Below are positions 25,335-35,458 of a DNA stretch of 64,000 nt, one piece after another (position 1 is the stretch's first letter; each line of letters opens with the position of its first letter). Source of the DNA: Deltaproteobacteria bacterium (lineage in GTDB: Bacteria; Myxococcota_A; Polyangia; Haliangiales; Haliangiaceae); contig JAHDIH010000005.1 of assembly GCA_020630875.1 (NCBI GenBank), forward strand, positions 391,933 to 455,932, in the 5' to 3' direction. A model generated the notes under the pieces. It was not told the DNA's origin, did not search any database, and worked only from the letters and a program-made list of their open reading frames with translations. The translations under genes were made by a program, and so were the position numbers.

Positions 25335-27005
25335 ATGGCCGAAAAGCGAGACTCAGAACAAAAATCCCTAAACACGATCATGAGCGAACGCGGCGAGAAG
25401 GGAAAAGCCTTAGCTGCGTGCGGCAGAAACCCTTATGCCAATGGCTTCGTTCCGTCGCATTCCATCGGAGAGGTTCGTAAAAAATACGAGTCAACCAAAC
25501 CCGAAGAACATAAGCCCGGGATGAAACCTGTGGATGGGGAAGTACTTGCGCTTGCAGGGAGAGTGGTCGCAAAGCGAGGATTTGGAAAAACGATGTTTGT
25601 TCCGATTCGTGACACGAACGCTCAGATTCAGTTATTTATCAACATTGACCACCTGGACGCGAAAGACTTTGAAGAGGTTAAACCTAGGCTGGACGTTGGG
25701 GACATTGTATCTGCCGAGGGCGCGGTGTTTTGGACCAAGCGCGGAGAGATGTCCGTCTTGGTTAAGAAATTATCCATTTTGACTAAAAGTCTCCGTCCAC
25801 TACCCGATAAGTGGCATGGCTTGACCAATGTAGAAACCAGGTACAGGCAACGCTACCTCGATTTAGCCGTCAATGCTGAAGTGCGCGATGTATTTGTAAA
25901 ACGAAGCAGGATGATCAAGCTCATCCGTGAAAAGCTCGACAGCAATGGCTTTCTCGAAGTCGAAACGCCGATGATGCATCCTACTATTGGTGGGGCGGCA
26001 GCGAGACCGTTTAAAACACACCATAATGCGCTAGATATGCAGTTATATATGCGCATTGCACCAGAACTCTACCTCAAGCGATTGGTCGTTGGAGGCTTCG
26101 AGCGAGTTTACGAGATCAACCGTAACTTTAGAAACGAAGGGTTAAGTCGCCAACATAACCCAGAATTTACCATGCTCGAGTTCTATCAAGCCTATGCTAC
26201 CTACGAGGACTTGATGGACTTTACGGAGTCGCTTGTGGCGGAGCTAGCTCAAGAACTTAACGGGCAGTCCACCGTGAACTGGCTTGGTCATGAGATTGAG
26301 CTTGCGGCTCCCTGGAAGCGACTCTCGGTACGTGACTCGATTGTTGAAATTGGTGGCGTCGATCGGAAAGCCTTGGACTCGCCTCTTGAAATGACGAAAG
26401 TAGCGCTTGAAAGCGGTATTCGCCCTGACGATATTGCGCGAGCTCTTCTTGGTGGCCTTTCGCTGGAAGACGTTGAGAAACGAACCGTCGGAATGGATTC
26501 GCCAGGTGCAGCATTAAAAGACGATACGGAAACTACAGTAAACTCATTCATTCAATCTCGCGATGAGTTAGACATTAGGGAGCGGATAGGACATTTGGCT
26601 TATCTGGTTTTCGAAGCTCGCGTCGAAGAGAAGTTGATACAACCAACGTTCATCACCGAGTTTCCGCTGGCGGTGTCGCCATTAGCGAGAAAGAAAGAGT
26701 CTGATCCAGCATTTGTAGATCGATTCGAACTTTTCGTTGGTGGTAAAGAAATCGCAAACGCATTCAGCGAATTGAACGACCCGATAGATCAGAGATCGCG
26801 GTTTCAAGCGCAACTTGATGCAAAAGCTCAAGGGGCTGATGAGACCATGGATTACGACGAGGATTATTGCCAGGCGCTTGAACTGGGGATGCCTCCAGCG
26901 GCAGGAGAAGGCATTGGAATCGACCGCTTGGCAATGTTGCTCTGCGGTCAAGACTCGATTCGTGATGTGATCCTCTTTCCTTTAATGAGGCCAGACAAGA
27001 GCTAA
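25335..27005 (+). CDS. lysS: Lysyl-tRNA synthetase, class II
   Basis: A 556-residue enzyme charging tRNA-Lys. The N-terminal OB-fold ([21 protein letters not shown]) is followed by class II motif 2 ([21 protein letters not shown]) and motif 3 ([15 protein letters not shown]). It is about 50 residues longer than E. coli LysS; the extra sequence lies around residues 345-395, before [11 protein letters not shown], and is helical. The ATG at 25335 gives a 15-residue leader; a second ATG at 25380 is possible. The lolC gene overlaps its stop codon by one base (TAATG). Confidence 0.95.
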   Translation: MAEKRDSEQKSLNTIMSERGEKGKALAACGRNPYANGFVPSHSIGEVRKKYESTKPEEHKPGMKPVDGEVLALAGRVVAKRGFGKTMFVPIRDTNAQIQLFINIDHLDAKDFEEVKPRLDVGDIVSAEGAVFWTKRGEMSVLVKKLSILTKSLRPLPDKWHGLTNVETRYRQRYLDLAVNAEVRDVFVKRSRMIKLIREKLDSNGFLEVETPMMHPTIGGAAARPFKTHHNALDMQLYMRIAPELYLKRLVVGGFERVYEINRNFRNEGLSRQHNPEFTMLEFYQAYATYEDLMDFTESLVAELAQELNGQSTVNWLGHEIELAAPWKRLSVRDSIVEIGGVDRKALDSPLEMTKVALESGIRPDDIARALLGGLSLEDVEKRTVGMDSPGAALKDDTETTVNSFIQSRDELDIRERIGHLAYLVFEARVEEKLIQPTFITEFPLAVSPLARKKESDPAFVDRFELFVGGKEIANAFSELNDPIDQRSRFQAQLDAKAQGADETMDYDEDYCQALELGMPPAAGEGIGIDRLAMLLCGQDSIRDVILFPLMRPDKS

Positions 27006-29098
27006 TGGGGCACCGGCTCCAATACGAGCGTCTGCTGTCCGGCTCTTACCTTTTTTCGCCAGATCGAAAACTGTCGGGCCCCATTCTGTGCACGGTGCTT
27101 TGTCTATTAGCGGTCTCGCTGTGGCTTGTCCCGTTTGCCCCCATGACAGGACTTGTAGTTTTGGCGGGCGCCAAAGATGGGGTTGAGCTGCAAGGGGGAA
27201 CACTTTCATTTTGGCTCTCCAGCGTGTTCCATGCAAGTTGCATGACCTATTTGCTGTGGAGCTTGATGACCAGGTCGCGAAGAACGACTAAGCTGGTCAT
27301 TTCCTCAATAGCATTCTTGGCCTCGCTTTTTCTTCTTCATTATTTCTATCTTGGTTTCGTCGAATCGCTAGACGGGTTTCTTGAGATGTACCGTAGTGAG
27401 TGGGATGTCGCCGCGCAAACGCAAACTTTTGACGGGCAATTCATCGCTTATACCGCTTCCGAATGGGGAGCTCGTTTTTCGTGGAGCTACGGCGTTGTTT
27501 TGGGCGTGTCGTTGCTTGCAACAATCAGCTGCGGTTTGCTTCTTGCTAAAAGAGTACTGTCCAACCCGTGGTCGGTCGTTATTTTCCTGGGGTGGGCAAC
27601 GCTGTCGGCTCTGTCGTTTGACGACCATTTTACCAACCTTTTCCAATTTGTTCTTTCTGCCAAGCTACTTTCCGCAAACTCCGTATTGAGCGTTATCGGT
27701 TTGGCGGTTGCTGCTTCTATTGTTGGAATTGCGTCGTATTTTGTGGTGGTTTTGGCGATTCGGGTGTTCTTCAGTTTCTACGTCACCGTTGCGATCGCGG
27801 GGCTTATCTTCGGGACCATGGCTTTAGTTGTGATTTTGGGGGTGATGGGGGGCTTCGAAAAAGATCTCCGCGACAAAATACTCGGAGTCAAAGCGCACAT
27901 GCGCATCGAAAAGATCGGCGGCAATATGACGGCCTACAGAGAAATTGGTGAGACGTTAGAAGCACTGCCGGAGCTTCTTGCTCAAGCTCCGTTTTACGAG
28001 ACGGAAGCGATATTGGCCTTTGATAAAAATCCAGTTAGCGTGATCGTGAGGGGGATTGATCCGAAGAAGAGTGGTGCCGTACTAAACTTGGAAAAAGATA
28101 TTGAAAAAGGGAGTATCGCTCGGCTGAGACCATTGACACCAGACGGAAAAGTGGCCACCGAGGAGGTCGAAAGTGTCGATGCGCCGGTGGAGCTTGGCGA
28201 GCCCGAAGACTTTTCCTCTTCTGCCACGCCAGATGAACCGATGAAAAAAGCAGACGAGGCAGAGTTGCATCCGTTTGACAGCGGCGCGACCAGGAAACGG
28301 ATTAACACGTTAGATGGGATTTTGGTTGGGCGAGAGCTCGCCATGCAACATGAGGTGTTCGTCGATCAAGCGGTACAGATGGTATCACCGCTTACGGACA
28401 TTACACCGGCGGGCCCTGTTCCTTTTCATCGCGAATACAGGGTCGCAGGGCAATTTTACGTTGGGATGGTTCAGTTCGATTTGAAATACGTTTACGTGTC
28501 ACTGCCGTCAATGCGGCGTTTTTTAGATCTTGAAGACGAAGTTAGTGGAATCGAACTGAGGCTTAAAGATCCCGACGACACAGAAGACGTTAAGACGCAG
28601 ATAAAGGCTCTTCTTGGACCAGAGTATCGAGTACAGGATTGGCAAGAACTTGATAAAGCGTTGTTCTCGGCGATGAAATTGGAAAAAAAGACCATGTTTC
28701 TCGTTCTGGTACTCGCGATCTTGGTCGCTGCCTTCTCGGTCCTCGGTAACTTGATAATGATTGTTGTCGAGAAGGGAAGGGAGATCGCAATCTTGAAAGC
28801 CATTGGCGTTTCCGGCGCCGGGGTAAAACGTATCTTCATGGCGCAAGGGTTGACCATTGGAATTGTGGGCAGTGGCATTGGTACCCTGCTAGGAACACTC
28901 TTTTGTATTTTGGCGAAGAACCGAATCAAGATCCCCCCAGACATTTGGTACATCGACGTTTTGCCCATTCAGTTCGACCTGAAGGCGACTCTTGCAATCT
29001 TTTTTGCAGCCGCCTTGGTGTGCGTTTTAGCAACACTGTATCCCGCTCACTTAGCAGCCAGTCTCAAACCTGTGAAAGGGCTAAAAGATATTCGATGA
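27005..29098 (+). CDS. lolC: LolC/LolE-type lipoprotein-releasing permease with long N-terminal membrane extension
   Basis: A 697-residue inner-membrane protein. From about residue 245 it matches LolC/E: first helix ending GTMALVVILGVMGGFEKDLRDKILG, a periplasmic domain, and three C-terminal helices with the coupling helix region (VVEKGREIAILKAIGVSGAGVKRIFMAQGL). With the ATPase LolD it would extract lipoproteins from the inner membrane for delivery to the outer membrane. Unusual are the first 240 residues, which add several hydrophobic helices not found in the about 400-residue E. coli proteins, and an acidic insert near 380-430. It overlaps lysS by one base and is followed by lolD after 90 bases. 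Confidence 0.88.
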   Translation: MGHRLQYERLLSGSYLFSPDRKLSGPILCTVLCLLAVSLWLVPFAPMTGLVVLAGAKDGVELQGGTLSFWLSSVFHASCMTYLLWSLMTRSRRTTKLVISSIAFLASLFLLHYFYLGFVESLDGFLEMYRSEWDVAAQTQTFDGQFIAYTASEWGARFSWSYGVVLGVSLLATISCGLLLAKRVLSNPWSVVIFLGWATLSALSFDDHFTNLFQFVLSAKLLSANSVLSVIGLAVAASIVGIASYFVVVLAIRVFFSFYVTVAIAGLIFGTMALVVILGVMGGFEKDLRDKILGVKAHMRIEKIGGNMTAYREIGETLEALPELLAQAPFYETEAILAFDKNPVSVIVRGIDPKKSGAVLNLEKDIEKGSIARLRPLTPDGKVATEEVESVDAPVELGEPEDFSSSATPDEPMKKADEAELHPFDSGATRKRINTLDGILVGRELAMQHEVFVDQAVQMVSPLTDITPAGPVPFHREYRVAGQFYVGMVQFDLKYVYVSLPSMRRFLDLEDEVSGIELRLKDPDDTEDVKTQIKALLGPEYRVQDWQELDKALFSAMKLEKKTMFLVLVLAILVAAFSVLGNLIMIVVEKGREIAILKAIGVSGAGVKRIFMAQGLTIGIVGSGIGTLLGTLFCILAKNRIKIPPDIWYIDVLPIQFDLKATLAIFFAAALVCVLATLYPAHLAASLKPVKGLKDIR

Positions 29099-29188
29099 CC
29101 AGAGGCAACCGGTGCAGGACGGAGCTGGTCGTATTCGTTGACAGGACAGGGTCTTGCCCGTAACGTCCCGCCTCCATTAGATAATTCA

Positions 29189-29917
29189 ATGAACGAGTCA
29201 AGCAAAGGCGCTCATGTAGTCGCCACGAACCTAAGTAAGTCCTACACCCGAGGGGACAACACCGTCGAGGTATTATCGAACATCAACTTCGAACTCCAAC
29301 CGGGTCAGATGGCAGCAATTGTCGGCGCCTCCGGAATTGGTAAGTCAACACTTCTTCATTTGCTTGGAACCCTTGACGCCCCGACTACTGGAAAGATTCT
29401 GATCAATGGGCAAGACACGAGCACCATGTCGGGCCCCGTGCTCTCTAAATTCCGCAACAACAACATTGGCTTTGTATTCCAGTTTCATCATTTGCTATCG
29501 GCGCTTTCTGCACTTGAAAACGTAATGTTGCCGATTCTCGTGTCACGAGGCTCAAAAGAAGAAGCTCACGATCGCGCAAGGGCGCTTCTGGAGAAGGTAG
29601 GGCTGAAAAAGCGTCTGGCTCATCGTCCGTCAGAGTTGTCGGGAGGAGAGCAGCAGCGAGTCGCATTGGCGCGTGCCATGGTCTTAGAGCCGTCGCTACT
29701 TTTAGCAGATGAGCCCACAGGCAATCTCGATGCGGCTACGGGGCAAGGGATTCATGAACTGCTAGTGGAACTCAATCGGGAGCATGGATCTACCATGTTG
29801 GTAGTAACCCATAATCGAGGGCTGGCAGAGATGATGCCTTTCGAGTTCGAAATGGGAGACCTTGGCGCGTTGTCATCGGAGAGCATGCCTACAAAGAATG
29901 GGGAACTCCGTGCTTAG
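29189..29917 (+). CDS. lolD: Lipoprotein-releasing ABC transporter ATPase LolD
   Basis: A 242-residue ABC ATPase of the LolD/MacB group. Walker A is GASGIGKST, the signature is [14 protein letters not shown], and Walker B with the following E is [12 protein letters not shown]; the segment [24 protein letters not shown] is typical of LolD. The ATG at 29189 gives the family length; a TTG at 29138 would add 17 residues without homology. It powers the upstream LolC-like permease. The bamA start overlaps its end by 20 bases. Confidence 0.94.
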   Translation: MNESSKGAHVVATNLSKSYTRGDNTVEVLSNINFELQPGQMAAIVGASGIGKSTLLHLLGTLDAPTTGKILINGQDTSTMSGPVLSKFRNNNIGFVFQFHHLLSALSALENVMLPILVSRGSKEEAHDRARALLEKVGLKKRLAHRPSELSGGEQQRVALARAMVLEPSLLLADEPTGNLDAATGQGIHELLVELNREHGSTMLVVTHNRGLAEMMPFEFEMGDLGALSSESMPTKNGELRA

Positions 29918-32342
29918 ACTGTTGCTTGCTTTATTGGCCGTCTTATCAATTGCTCCTGTTGCCTCAGCGCAGGACTGGCTCGATCCTGAACTTCAACAAC
30001 GGCATACGGGTCGAAAAATCGCTGAAATCAAAGTAAAGGGGAATCGTAAGGTAGAAAGCGCAGCCATCCGTGAGATCATTGTTTCTCGCAAAGGGCAGGC
30101 ACTTACTCCTCTCCGAGTGAAGCAAGATATCGACAACCTTTGGACCAAAGTAAAATACTTTTCTGACATCTCTGTGGAAGTTGCAGATGGCCCAGGCGAT
30201 AGCGTGGTGTTGACGTACGTGGTGCAAGAAAAGCCCTCCGTCCGAAAGATAATCGTACGAGGCAACGATGAAGTTTCTATCGACGATATCAATGGGAAAA
30301 TTGATAACGCCACGAATATAAAAAATAAGATTCTGGATCGCAGTAAGATTCGCAAGCTGCAAGTAAAGATAGAAGAACTGTATGAGGAAGAAGGTTACTA
30401 CCTAGCCAAGGTAGACTACGAAATTAAGTCCGCAAATGAGGCTGAGGTAGACGTGGTCTTTCTGGTTAAAGAAGGAAAAGAAGTCAGCATCAGAGGGGTG
30501 CAGTTTGTTGGCAATGAAGTGGTTCCCGACAGTGAGTTGCGTGGGATGATCGCTACCAGGGAAAAAGACGGGCTTGCATTCCTCAGCGGCTCCGGCAAAT
30601 TTAAGGAGGGTGAGCTTTCTACGGACATGTCGCGTTTGCAGGCTTACTACTTCGACCTTGGACACATTCTGGTAAATATTGGCACTCCTAAGATCGAACT
30701 CTCAGCAGATCGTCGACATCTGTATGTGAGTATTCCCATCGACGAGGGGCCTGTGTTTGACATCTCCAAAGTTACGTTTACCGGGGACATCGACAAACAG
30801 GAAACGAAATTTAGAGAGTTGCTTGGTACTGGCAAAGGCGAGACTTTCTCTCGGACCAAAATCGGTACGGGAATAGAGAAGATGACCAGGTTCTACAAGG
30901 ACCGAGGTTTTGCCCATGCGGCGGTACGCATGCGTCATACGCCAGATCTTGAAAAGAATCTCGTGGCCCTAGAGTTCAATGTTGTCAAAGGCAAAAAGGT
31001 CTACATCGAACGTGTCAACGTTTACAGTAACAGTAAGACCCGTGACAAAGTGATTCGTCGGGAACTCAAAATCAGCGAAGGCGATTTGTACAATGAAACG
31101 CATATTCAGCGTTCCAAGCGCAGGGTGCTGTCCCTTGGCTTTTTCGAACGGGCTGATGTCTCTGTGATCAAAGGCTCTAGCAAAGAGTTTATGCAGGTTA
31201 ATGTTGAGGTCACCGAACGCTCCACCGGTTCCTTTCAAATCGGTGCCGGGTTCTCTTCTGTGGAGAACTTCATTGCGCAAGCGCAAATTACAGAGCAAAA
31301 CTTCCTTGGAAGAGGGCAAACAATCGGTTTGCAAGCGCAGCTTTCAAGTCTTAGGCAGCTTGTGTTGCTCCGATTCTTCGATCCTCAATTTTTAGATACT
31401 CAGTTAACCTTCGGCGCCAACTTGTACAATCAAGCGCAAGGCTTTGGAACATTCACCCGCGACGCGTTGGGGGGGAGTCTTTCCCTCGGCTACAACCTTT
31501 CTTGGGAGTCTCGATTTCTGGCAACTTATAAGCTGGAGAGAGTGGGGGTCACTACAGGTAATAGCGGATTTGCTTCCTTTGGAGGGGTGACTACACCGGT
31601 GCAAGCTCAGAGCGTCGCGAATCTTTATCGTGGCGGTGTTACCTCGTCTTTACGTCTGCAGGTCACCTACGACAGTCGTAACGACCGAGTGGTGCGACCC
31701 ACCGAAGGCTGGTTCAACACCGCATTTGTTGAAATTGCTGACAACTTCACTGCTTCTGAAAACGTATTCTTTCGTTACGGCGGTTGGCTACGTCACTACC
31801 GCCCATTAATTGGTCCGTTTATTCTCCGATTGAACGGTGAGTTTGGGGTCACCACTTCTAGAGATCCTCTCGGAGTACCGATTATCGAACGTTACCTGGT
31901 TGGAGGAATCTTTGACATTCGTGGATTTGCCCCGCGTTCCCTAGGGCCTATTTTGCGGGTCAGTCCTCCAGGACAAGTAGGACAGCCCCTTGGACGCCTC
32001 CCACTTGGAGGAAATATGCAATTGATCACAAATACTGAGATTGAATTTCCCATATTTAACGAAATGAAGATCTACGGAGTCGCCTTTTTCGACATGGGGA
32101 ACGCATTTAACCTTGAAGACCGTTACTGCTCAGGAAGCGGTGGAGGGACCCTCTCTCCTAAGTTTGACCCATGTTTTGACCTTGGAACCTCGCTTACTGA
32201 AGGACTTAGATTCTCTACAGGATTCGGAATTCGTTGGATTTCTCCAATTGGGCCACTTCGTTTTGAATGGGGCATCCCTTTGGATCGTCAACCAGGAGAA
32301 GACCCAGTTGTATTCGAGTTTACAATCGGGAATTTTTTCTAG
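29898..32342 (+). CDS. bamA: Outer-membrane protein assembly factor BamA
   Basis: An 814-residue Omp85 protein. A signal peptide (about 1-25, [18 protein letters not shown]) precedes five POTRA repeats (for example [87 protein letters not shown]) and a 16-strand barrel with the conserved loop motif FDIRGF and a terminal Phe. It inserts barrels into the outer membrane. The ATG at 29898 overlaps lolD; a GTG at 29910 with a better-placed GGGGA is an alternative that keeps the signal. It heads the bamA-skp-fabZ string seen widely in Gram-negatives. Confidence 0.96.
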   Translation: MGNSVLRLLLALLAVLSIAPVASAQDWLDPELQQRHTGRKIAEIKVKGNRKVESAAIREIIVSRKGQALTPLRVKQDIDNLWTKVKYFSDISVEVADGPGDSVVLTYVVQEKPSVRKIIVRGNDEVSIDDINGKIDNATNIKNKILDRSKIRKLQVKIEELYEEEGYYLAKVDYEIKSANEAEVDVVFLVKEGKEVSIRGVQFVGNEVVPDSELRGMIATREKDGLAFLSGSGKFKEGELSTDMSRLQAYYFDLGHILVNIGTPKIELSADRRHLYVSIPIDEGPVFDISKVTFTGDIDKQETKFRELLGTGKGETFSRTKIGTGIEKMTRFYKDRGFAHAAVRMRHTPDLEKNLVALEFNVVKGKKVYIERVNVYSNSKTRDKVIRRELKISEGDLYNETHIQRSKRRVLSLGFFERADVSVIKGSSKEFMQVNVEVTERSTGSFQIGAGFSSVENFIAQAQITEQNFLGRGQTIGLQAQLSSLRQLVLLRFFDPQFLDTQLTFGANLYNQAQGFGTFTRDALGGSLSLGYNLSWESRFLATYKLERVGVTTGNSGFASFGGVTTPVQAQSVANLYRGGVTSSLRLQVTYDSRNDRVVRPTEGWFNTAFVEIADNFTASENVFFRYGGWLRHYRPLIGPFILRLNGEFGVTTSRDPLGVPIIERYLVGGIFDIRGFAPRSLGPILRVSPPGQVGQPLGRLPLGGNMQLITNTEIEFPIFNEMKIYGVAFFDMGNAFNLEDRYCSGSGGGTLSPKFDPCFDLGTSLTEGLRFSTGFGIRWISPIGPLRFEWGIPLDRQPGEDPVVFEFTIGNFF

Positions 32343-32385
32343 AGTTGACGGATACACTTAATAACGGTACTGACACAGGAGATAT

Positions 32386-32904
32386 ATGATGAATCGCAAT
32401 TTACCATTACTAGTTTTAGGCTTAGGCCTCATTATGATCGGCATGACCGGCGCAAGTGCTGCTGGCGGCAACAAAGGTCACGTAGGCTTTGTAGACTTAG
32501 AGCGAACGCTAATGGAAACCAAAGTCGGAAAATCCGCTAGCGCAAAGTTTGAAAGAGCGAGAAAGCGTAAACAAAAAGAGTTGGATAAAAAGAAGAAAGC
32601 TCTTGAGAAGGAAGCGGCGGCACTCGCGAAGCAACGCGGAGTCCTTAAGCCTGAAGTATTTGCCAAAAAGGGGCGTGCTCTTCAGGAAAAAGCAGCCAAA
32701 CTACAAGGAACGTTTATGAAACTTGAGCAAGATCTTGCTGGAGAACGCGCTAAACTTATCAAACAAGTTCTCGATAAAGCAGGGCCAATCATCAAATCGA
32801 TTGCTAAGGAACAAGGGTTTACCGTAATTCTCGATCGCAACGCTGTTGCTTGGGGGGCTGCCGGCCTAGACATCACCGACAAAGTGAACAAACGCATCAA
32901 ATAA
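32386..32904 (+). CDS. skp: Periplasmic chaperone Skp/OmpH
   Basis: A 172-residue protein with a Sec signal (cleavage near ASAAGG) and the Skp layout: a short beta segment (HVGFVDLERTLMET), two long charged coiled-coil arms rich in Lys (KRKQKELDKKKKALEKE), and a closing strand (FTVILDRNAV). It binds unfolded barrel proteins on their way to BamA. An AGGAGA ribosome binding site supports the start, which is MM. A terminator-like hairpin follows. Confidence 0.93.
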   Translation: MMNRNLPLLVLGLGLIMIGMTGASAAGGNKGHVGFVDLERTLMETKVGKSASAKFERARKRKQKELDKKKKALEKEAAALAKQRGVLKPEVFAKKGRALQEKAAKLQGTFMKLEQDLAGERAKLIKQVLDKAGPIIKSIAKEQGFTVILDRNAVAWGAAGLDITDKVNKRIK

Positions 32905-32932
32905 TTGTTTGTTAAGTTTTTGCTTCGAAGAA

Positions 32933-32961
32933 GGCGTGCAGTAAGCACGTCTTTTTCTTTT
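32933..32961 (+). terminator. Intrinsic terminator after skp
   Basis: A 7-base stem (GGCGTGC / GCACGTC, one G-T pair) with a 5-base loop is followed by TTTTTCTTTT. It lies between skp and fabZ, so fabZ may need its own promoter or partial read-through. Confidence 0.65.
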
Positions 32962-32978
32962 GTGCTAGATCTAACGAC

Positions 32979-33407
32979 ATGAACGCTCTGAGCCATCAAC
33001 AAGTGCGTGAGATACTTCCTCAGCGATTTCCGTTTATCTTTGTAGATACGGTAATTTCGGTAGACGAGGAGTCCATCGTAGCTAAGAAATGCGTCACGGC
33101 AGGTGAGCCTTACTTCTCGGGGCACTTTCCCTCGTTTCCGGTGATGCCAGGCGTGCTACTGGTGGAAGGTATCGCTCAAACGGCCATTCTTTTGGCCCAT
33201 CACAATGGGCGCTTTGACAGAGAGACGCAGCAAGTCTTTTTTATGGGAGTGGAGAAGGCGAAGTTTCGTCAGCCAGTGGTGCCTGGGGATGTAGTGGAGT
33301 TCCACGTTCGGCAAACCCGTGGCGGGCGTATCATGAAAGCAGAAGGCAAAGTCTTTGTCGAAGGTAAGGTAGTTTGTGAAGCTAATATTATTGCTACTAT
33401 TAAGTAA
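32979..33407 (+). CDS. fabZ: 3-hydroxyacyl-ACP dehydratase FabZ
   Basis: A 142-residue hot-dog fold dehydratase of fatty acid and lipid A synthesis. The catalytic His49 and Glu63 lie in SGHFPSFPVMPGVLLVEGIAQ-type sequence, and the N-terminal ILPQRFPFIFVD is diagnostic. In many genomes lpxD sits between skp and fabZ; it is absent here. The next gene starts inside the fabZ end (32-base overlap). Confidence 0.95.
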   Translation: MNALSHQQVREILPQRFPFIFVDTVISVDEESIVAKKCVTAGEPYFSGHFPSFPVMPGVLLVEGIAQTAILLAHHNGRFDRETQQVFFMGVEKAKFRQPVVPGDVVEFHVRQTRGGRIMKAEGKVFVEGKVVCEANIIATIK

Positions 33408-34557
33408 CGTTGCGCTGACATCTTGCCGGAAATCAAAGGGGAGCTCGGAAGGCTGGGAGGTTCCTAGCGAAAACAAGGTAGTGGTGGCAACATCCCTTGA
33501 TGGCAAGTCCGTGACGCAAGAGGTTGAACCAAATGGCGACCTCGCTACCGCTCAGAAACTCTCAGAAGCGGTGAGTGGTGCCATCTCAGATGTCACTGAT
33601 GAGGACTGGTTTGCAATCAGCGCCTCACACCCTCTAAAAATTCACCTCTACAACACCGCTGACTTGGTGTTGCAAGCTTTAGATAGTGAAGGCCACGTGC
33701 TCGCAAAAAGTGACCGGGGGGGCAGTGGGGTCGAAGAATACCTGACGGGGGTAAAAGGCGTTTCGTATATTGTTGTCAGTCACTATAAGACGAAGAAAAA
33801 AGTAAAAGCATCGACCTACCAACTGGTGTGGCATGAAGTTTCCGCTAAGCCAGAAGCATGGGACTACGAACCTAATGACAAGAAGGAACTTGCAGCTCCT
33901 TTAGCCGTTGGTGTTTTAAAGCAAGGCACAATAGGTTGGAATAAGGATACCGATTGGTACGTGGTCACGCGGGAGGTGGTCGACTCATCGTTTCGTTATC
34001 ACCTGGAGGTGTTAAACCAAGGGAGAGGCAAATGGAGCATTTCGGTTCACGATGAAACAGGTGTGCTACTAAAGCGAACAAAGAAAAAGGCCGGGACACT
34101 ATCCGTGACAAACCTTTCTCCGTCAGCGGACTGGAAAAGTCTCTACCTCGCTGTCTATGCCGACCGTTCGTCTGACGGCACCCCTTATTCAGTGAGTCTT
34201 ATGGAAAGCACTGCAGGGCCGGACTTCGAAAGTGAACCGAACGATACTGCCGAGCGCGCTCAGTCGCTAGCTTCTGGACAGAAAGCACTAGGCACCGTAG
34301 ATGAGGCAGACGCAGACGTTTACGTCGTGAATAGCGCCGGAGGCACCGTTGCCGCAACGATAAGCAATGGGCAGCTCCAGTATTCACTCGACGGGGTCAC
34401 GTGGAGTGCCACGCCCACCGCTGGAGCCAAAATATACATGAGGGTGGTTTCGAGTAAGGTTGCTAACTATGAACTGAGCGTATTTGTGGTGGAACCAGAC
34501 GCACTCCCTGCGTCACCGCCGACACAACCAGCGTCAGATCTGGCGGTAGAGCCCTAA
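33376..34557 (+). CDS. Lipoprotein with three PPC-like beta domains
   Basis: A 393-residue lipoprotein starting at GTG 33376, preceded by AAGG and giving the signal MKLILLLLLSNVALTSC (Cys17). Three segments start with the bacterial pre-peptidase C-terminal (PPC-like) phrase: VEPNGDLATAQKL, YEPNDKKELAAPL and SEPNDTAERAQSL, each followed by a G-x-I/V-D/W-x-D-x-D-W/V-Y/F strand (DEDWFAI, KDTDWYVV, DADVYVV). PPC-like domains are calcium-linked adhesion or processing modules of secreted enzymes, yet no enzyme domain is attached. The Pro-rich C-terminus is unstructured. The 32-base overlap with fabZ is long for this window. Confidence 0.78.
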   Translation: MKLILLLLLSNVALTSCRKSKGSSEGWEVPSENKVVVATSLDGKSVTQEVEPNGDLATAQKLSEAVSGAISDVTDEDWFAISASHPLKIHLYNTADLVLQALDSEGHVLAKSDRGGSGVEEYLTGVKGVSYIVVSHYKTKKKVKASTYQLVWHEVSAKPEAWDYEPNDKKELAAPLAVGVLKQGTIGWNKDTDWYVVTREVVDSSFRYHLEVLNQGRGKWSISVHDETGVLLKRTKKKAGTLSVTNLSPSADWKSLYLAVYADRSSDGTPYSVSLMESTAGPDFESEPNDTAERAQSLASGQKALGTVDEADADVYVVNSAGGTVAATISNGQLQYSLDGVTWSATPTAGAKIYMRVVSSKVANYELSVFVVEPDALPASPPTQPASDLAVEP

Positions 34558-34614
34558 TACTAGTTGGCACGCATCCTGCTTTGTACCTTGGCATAACCAA
34601 AAAAGGACAAAGCA

Positions 34615-35415
34615 ATGAAACACATAATCCCTATTCTCACGATTTCTATTTTCTCGATCTCTTGCAGTAAAGACAAAGTGGCTAAACAGAACGAGCCACT
34701 TGTTGCTCAGCAAGAATACAAAGCCCCTATACTTCCTGAGCCCGTTCCTGCGCCTGTCGTCCCCACGGAGCCGGAACTTAAAGCAGAGCCGGTCTTAAAA
34801 CCAACTCCCGCCCCTAAAGACTACGCTGGCATAATCGCTCTTGCGAAAACGTCGCCACATGAGGAGGCCATTCCCCTTCTTGAAAAAGCGATGGAGCTGC
34901 ATCCCAAGCGAACCAAACCTCGCATTGAACTAGCCAGGGCTTACCTCACCGCGGGAGACGTTAAGGCCGCGAGAGACTCCATAGAAAGTGCTCTTGAAAT
35001 CAGTGAGTCGTCCTCTTACGCATGGAACACGTTGGGAAGGGTTGAACTTATGGCGGGAGATCTGGAAGCTGCAGTTGACGCATTTTCGACGGCGGTCGAG
35101 AAAAACGAAGACAACGGCTACGCATGGAACAACCTTGGACTTGTACTGATGAAGCAAAAAAGAATAGAAGAGGCCGTAGTAAGCTTTGAGCGAGCCACGG
35201 CAGGCAGTCAACCAAAGCATTACATGTGGAACAACCTTGGACACGCCTACGAGCACCTTGGAAAAGTTAAATTGGCCAAAGCGGCGTACGGGCAAGCCGC
35301 AGATGCAGGATCGGTCAAAGCGGAAGCAAATATGGAGCGTCTCAAAGACGTGACTCTCTTGGTAGTGGCTCCGCTCGAGAATCAAGAAGAAGAGCTTGAA
35401 GTAGTCTCACAGTAG
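34615..35415 (+). CDS. TPR-repeat lipoprotein
   Basis: A 266-residue lipoprotein (MKHIIPILTISIFSISC, Cys17; AAGGA ribosome binding site). A Pro/Glu-rich linker (about 30-68) leads to about four TPR units (70-240) with the typical A-W-N-N-L-G and A-x-x-x-F/Y pattern (AWNTLGRVELMAGDLEAAV, AWNNLGLVLMKQKRIEEAV). It is a protein-interaction scaffold in the envelope with unknown partner. It is similar in plan to NlpI-type adaptors, though not demonstrably homologous. Confidence 0.8.
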   Translation: MKHIIPILTISIFSISCSKDKVAKQNEPLVAQQEYKAPILPEPVPAPVVPTEPELKAEPVLKPTPAPKDYAGIIALAKTSPHEEAIPLLEKAMELHPKRTKPRIELARAYLTAGDVKAARDSIESALEISESSSYAWNTLGRVELMAGDLEAAVDAFSTAVEKNEDNGYAWNNLGLVLMKQKRIEEAVVSFERATAGSQPKHYMWNNLGHAYEHLGKVKLAKAAYGQAADAGSVKAEANMERLKDVTLLVVAPLENQEEELEVVSQ

Positions 35416-35458
35416 ATTGAAACTGGCCAAAGCCAGGGGTACGGGCTAAAGTCTCGTT

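Noticed and set aside
28492..28968. Open frame of 158 codons antisense to the lolC-type gene
   Set aside because: It mirrors coding constraints of the permease; Ser-rich composition and lack of ribosome binding site mark it as a shadow frame.
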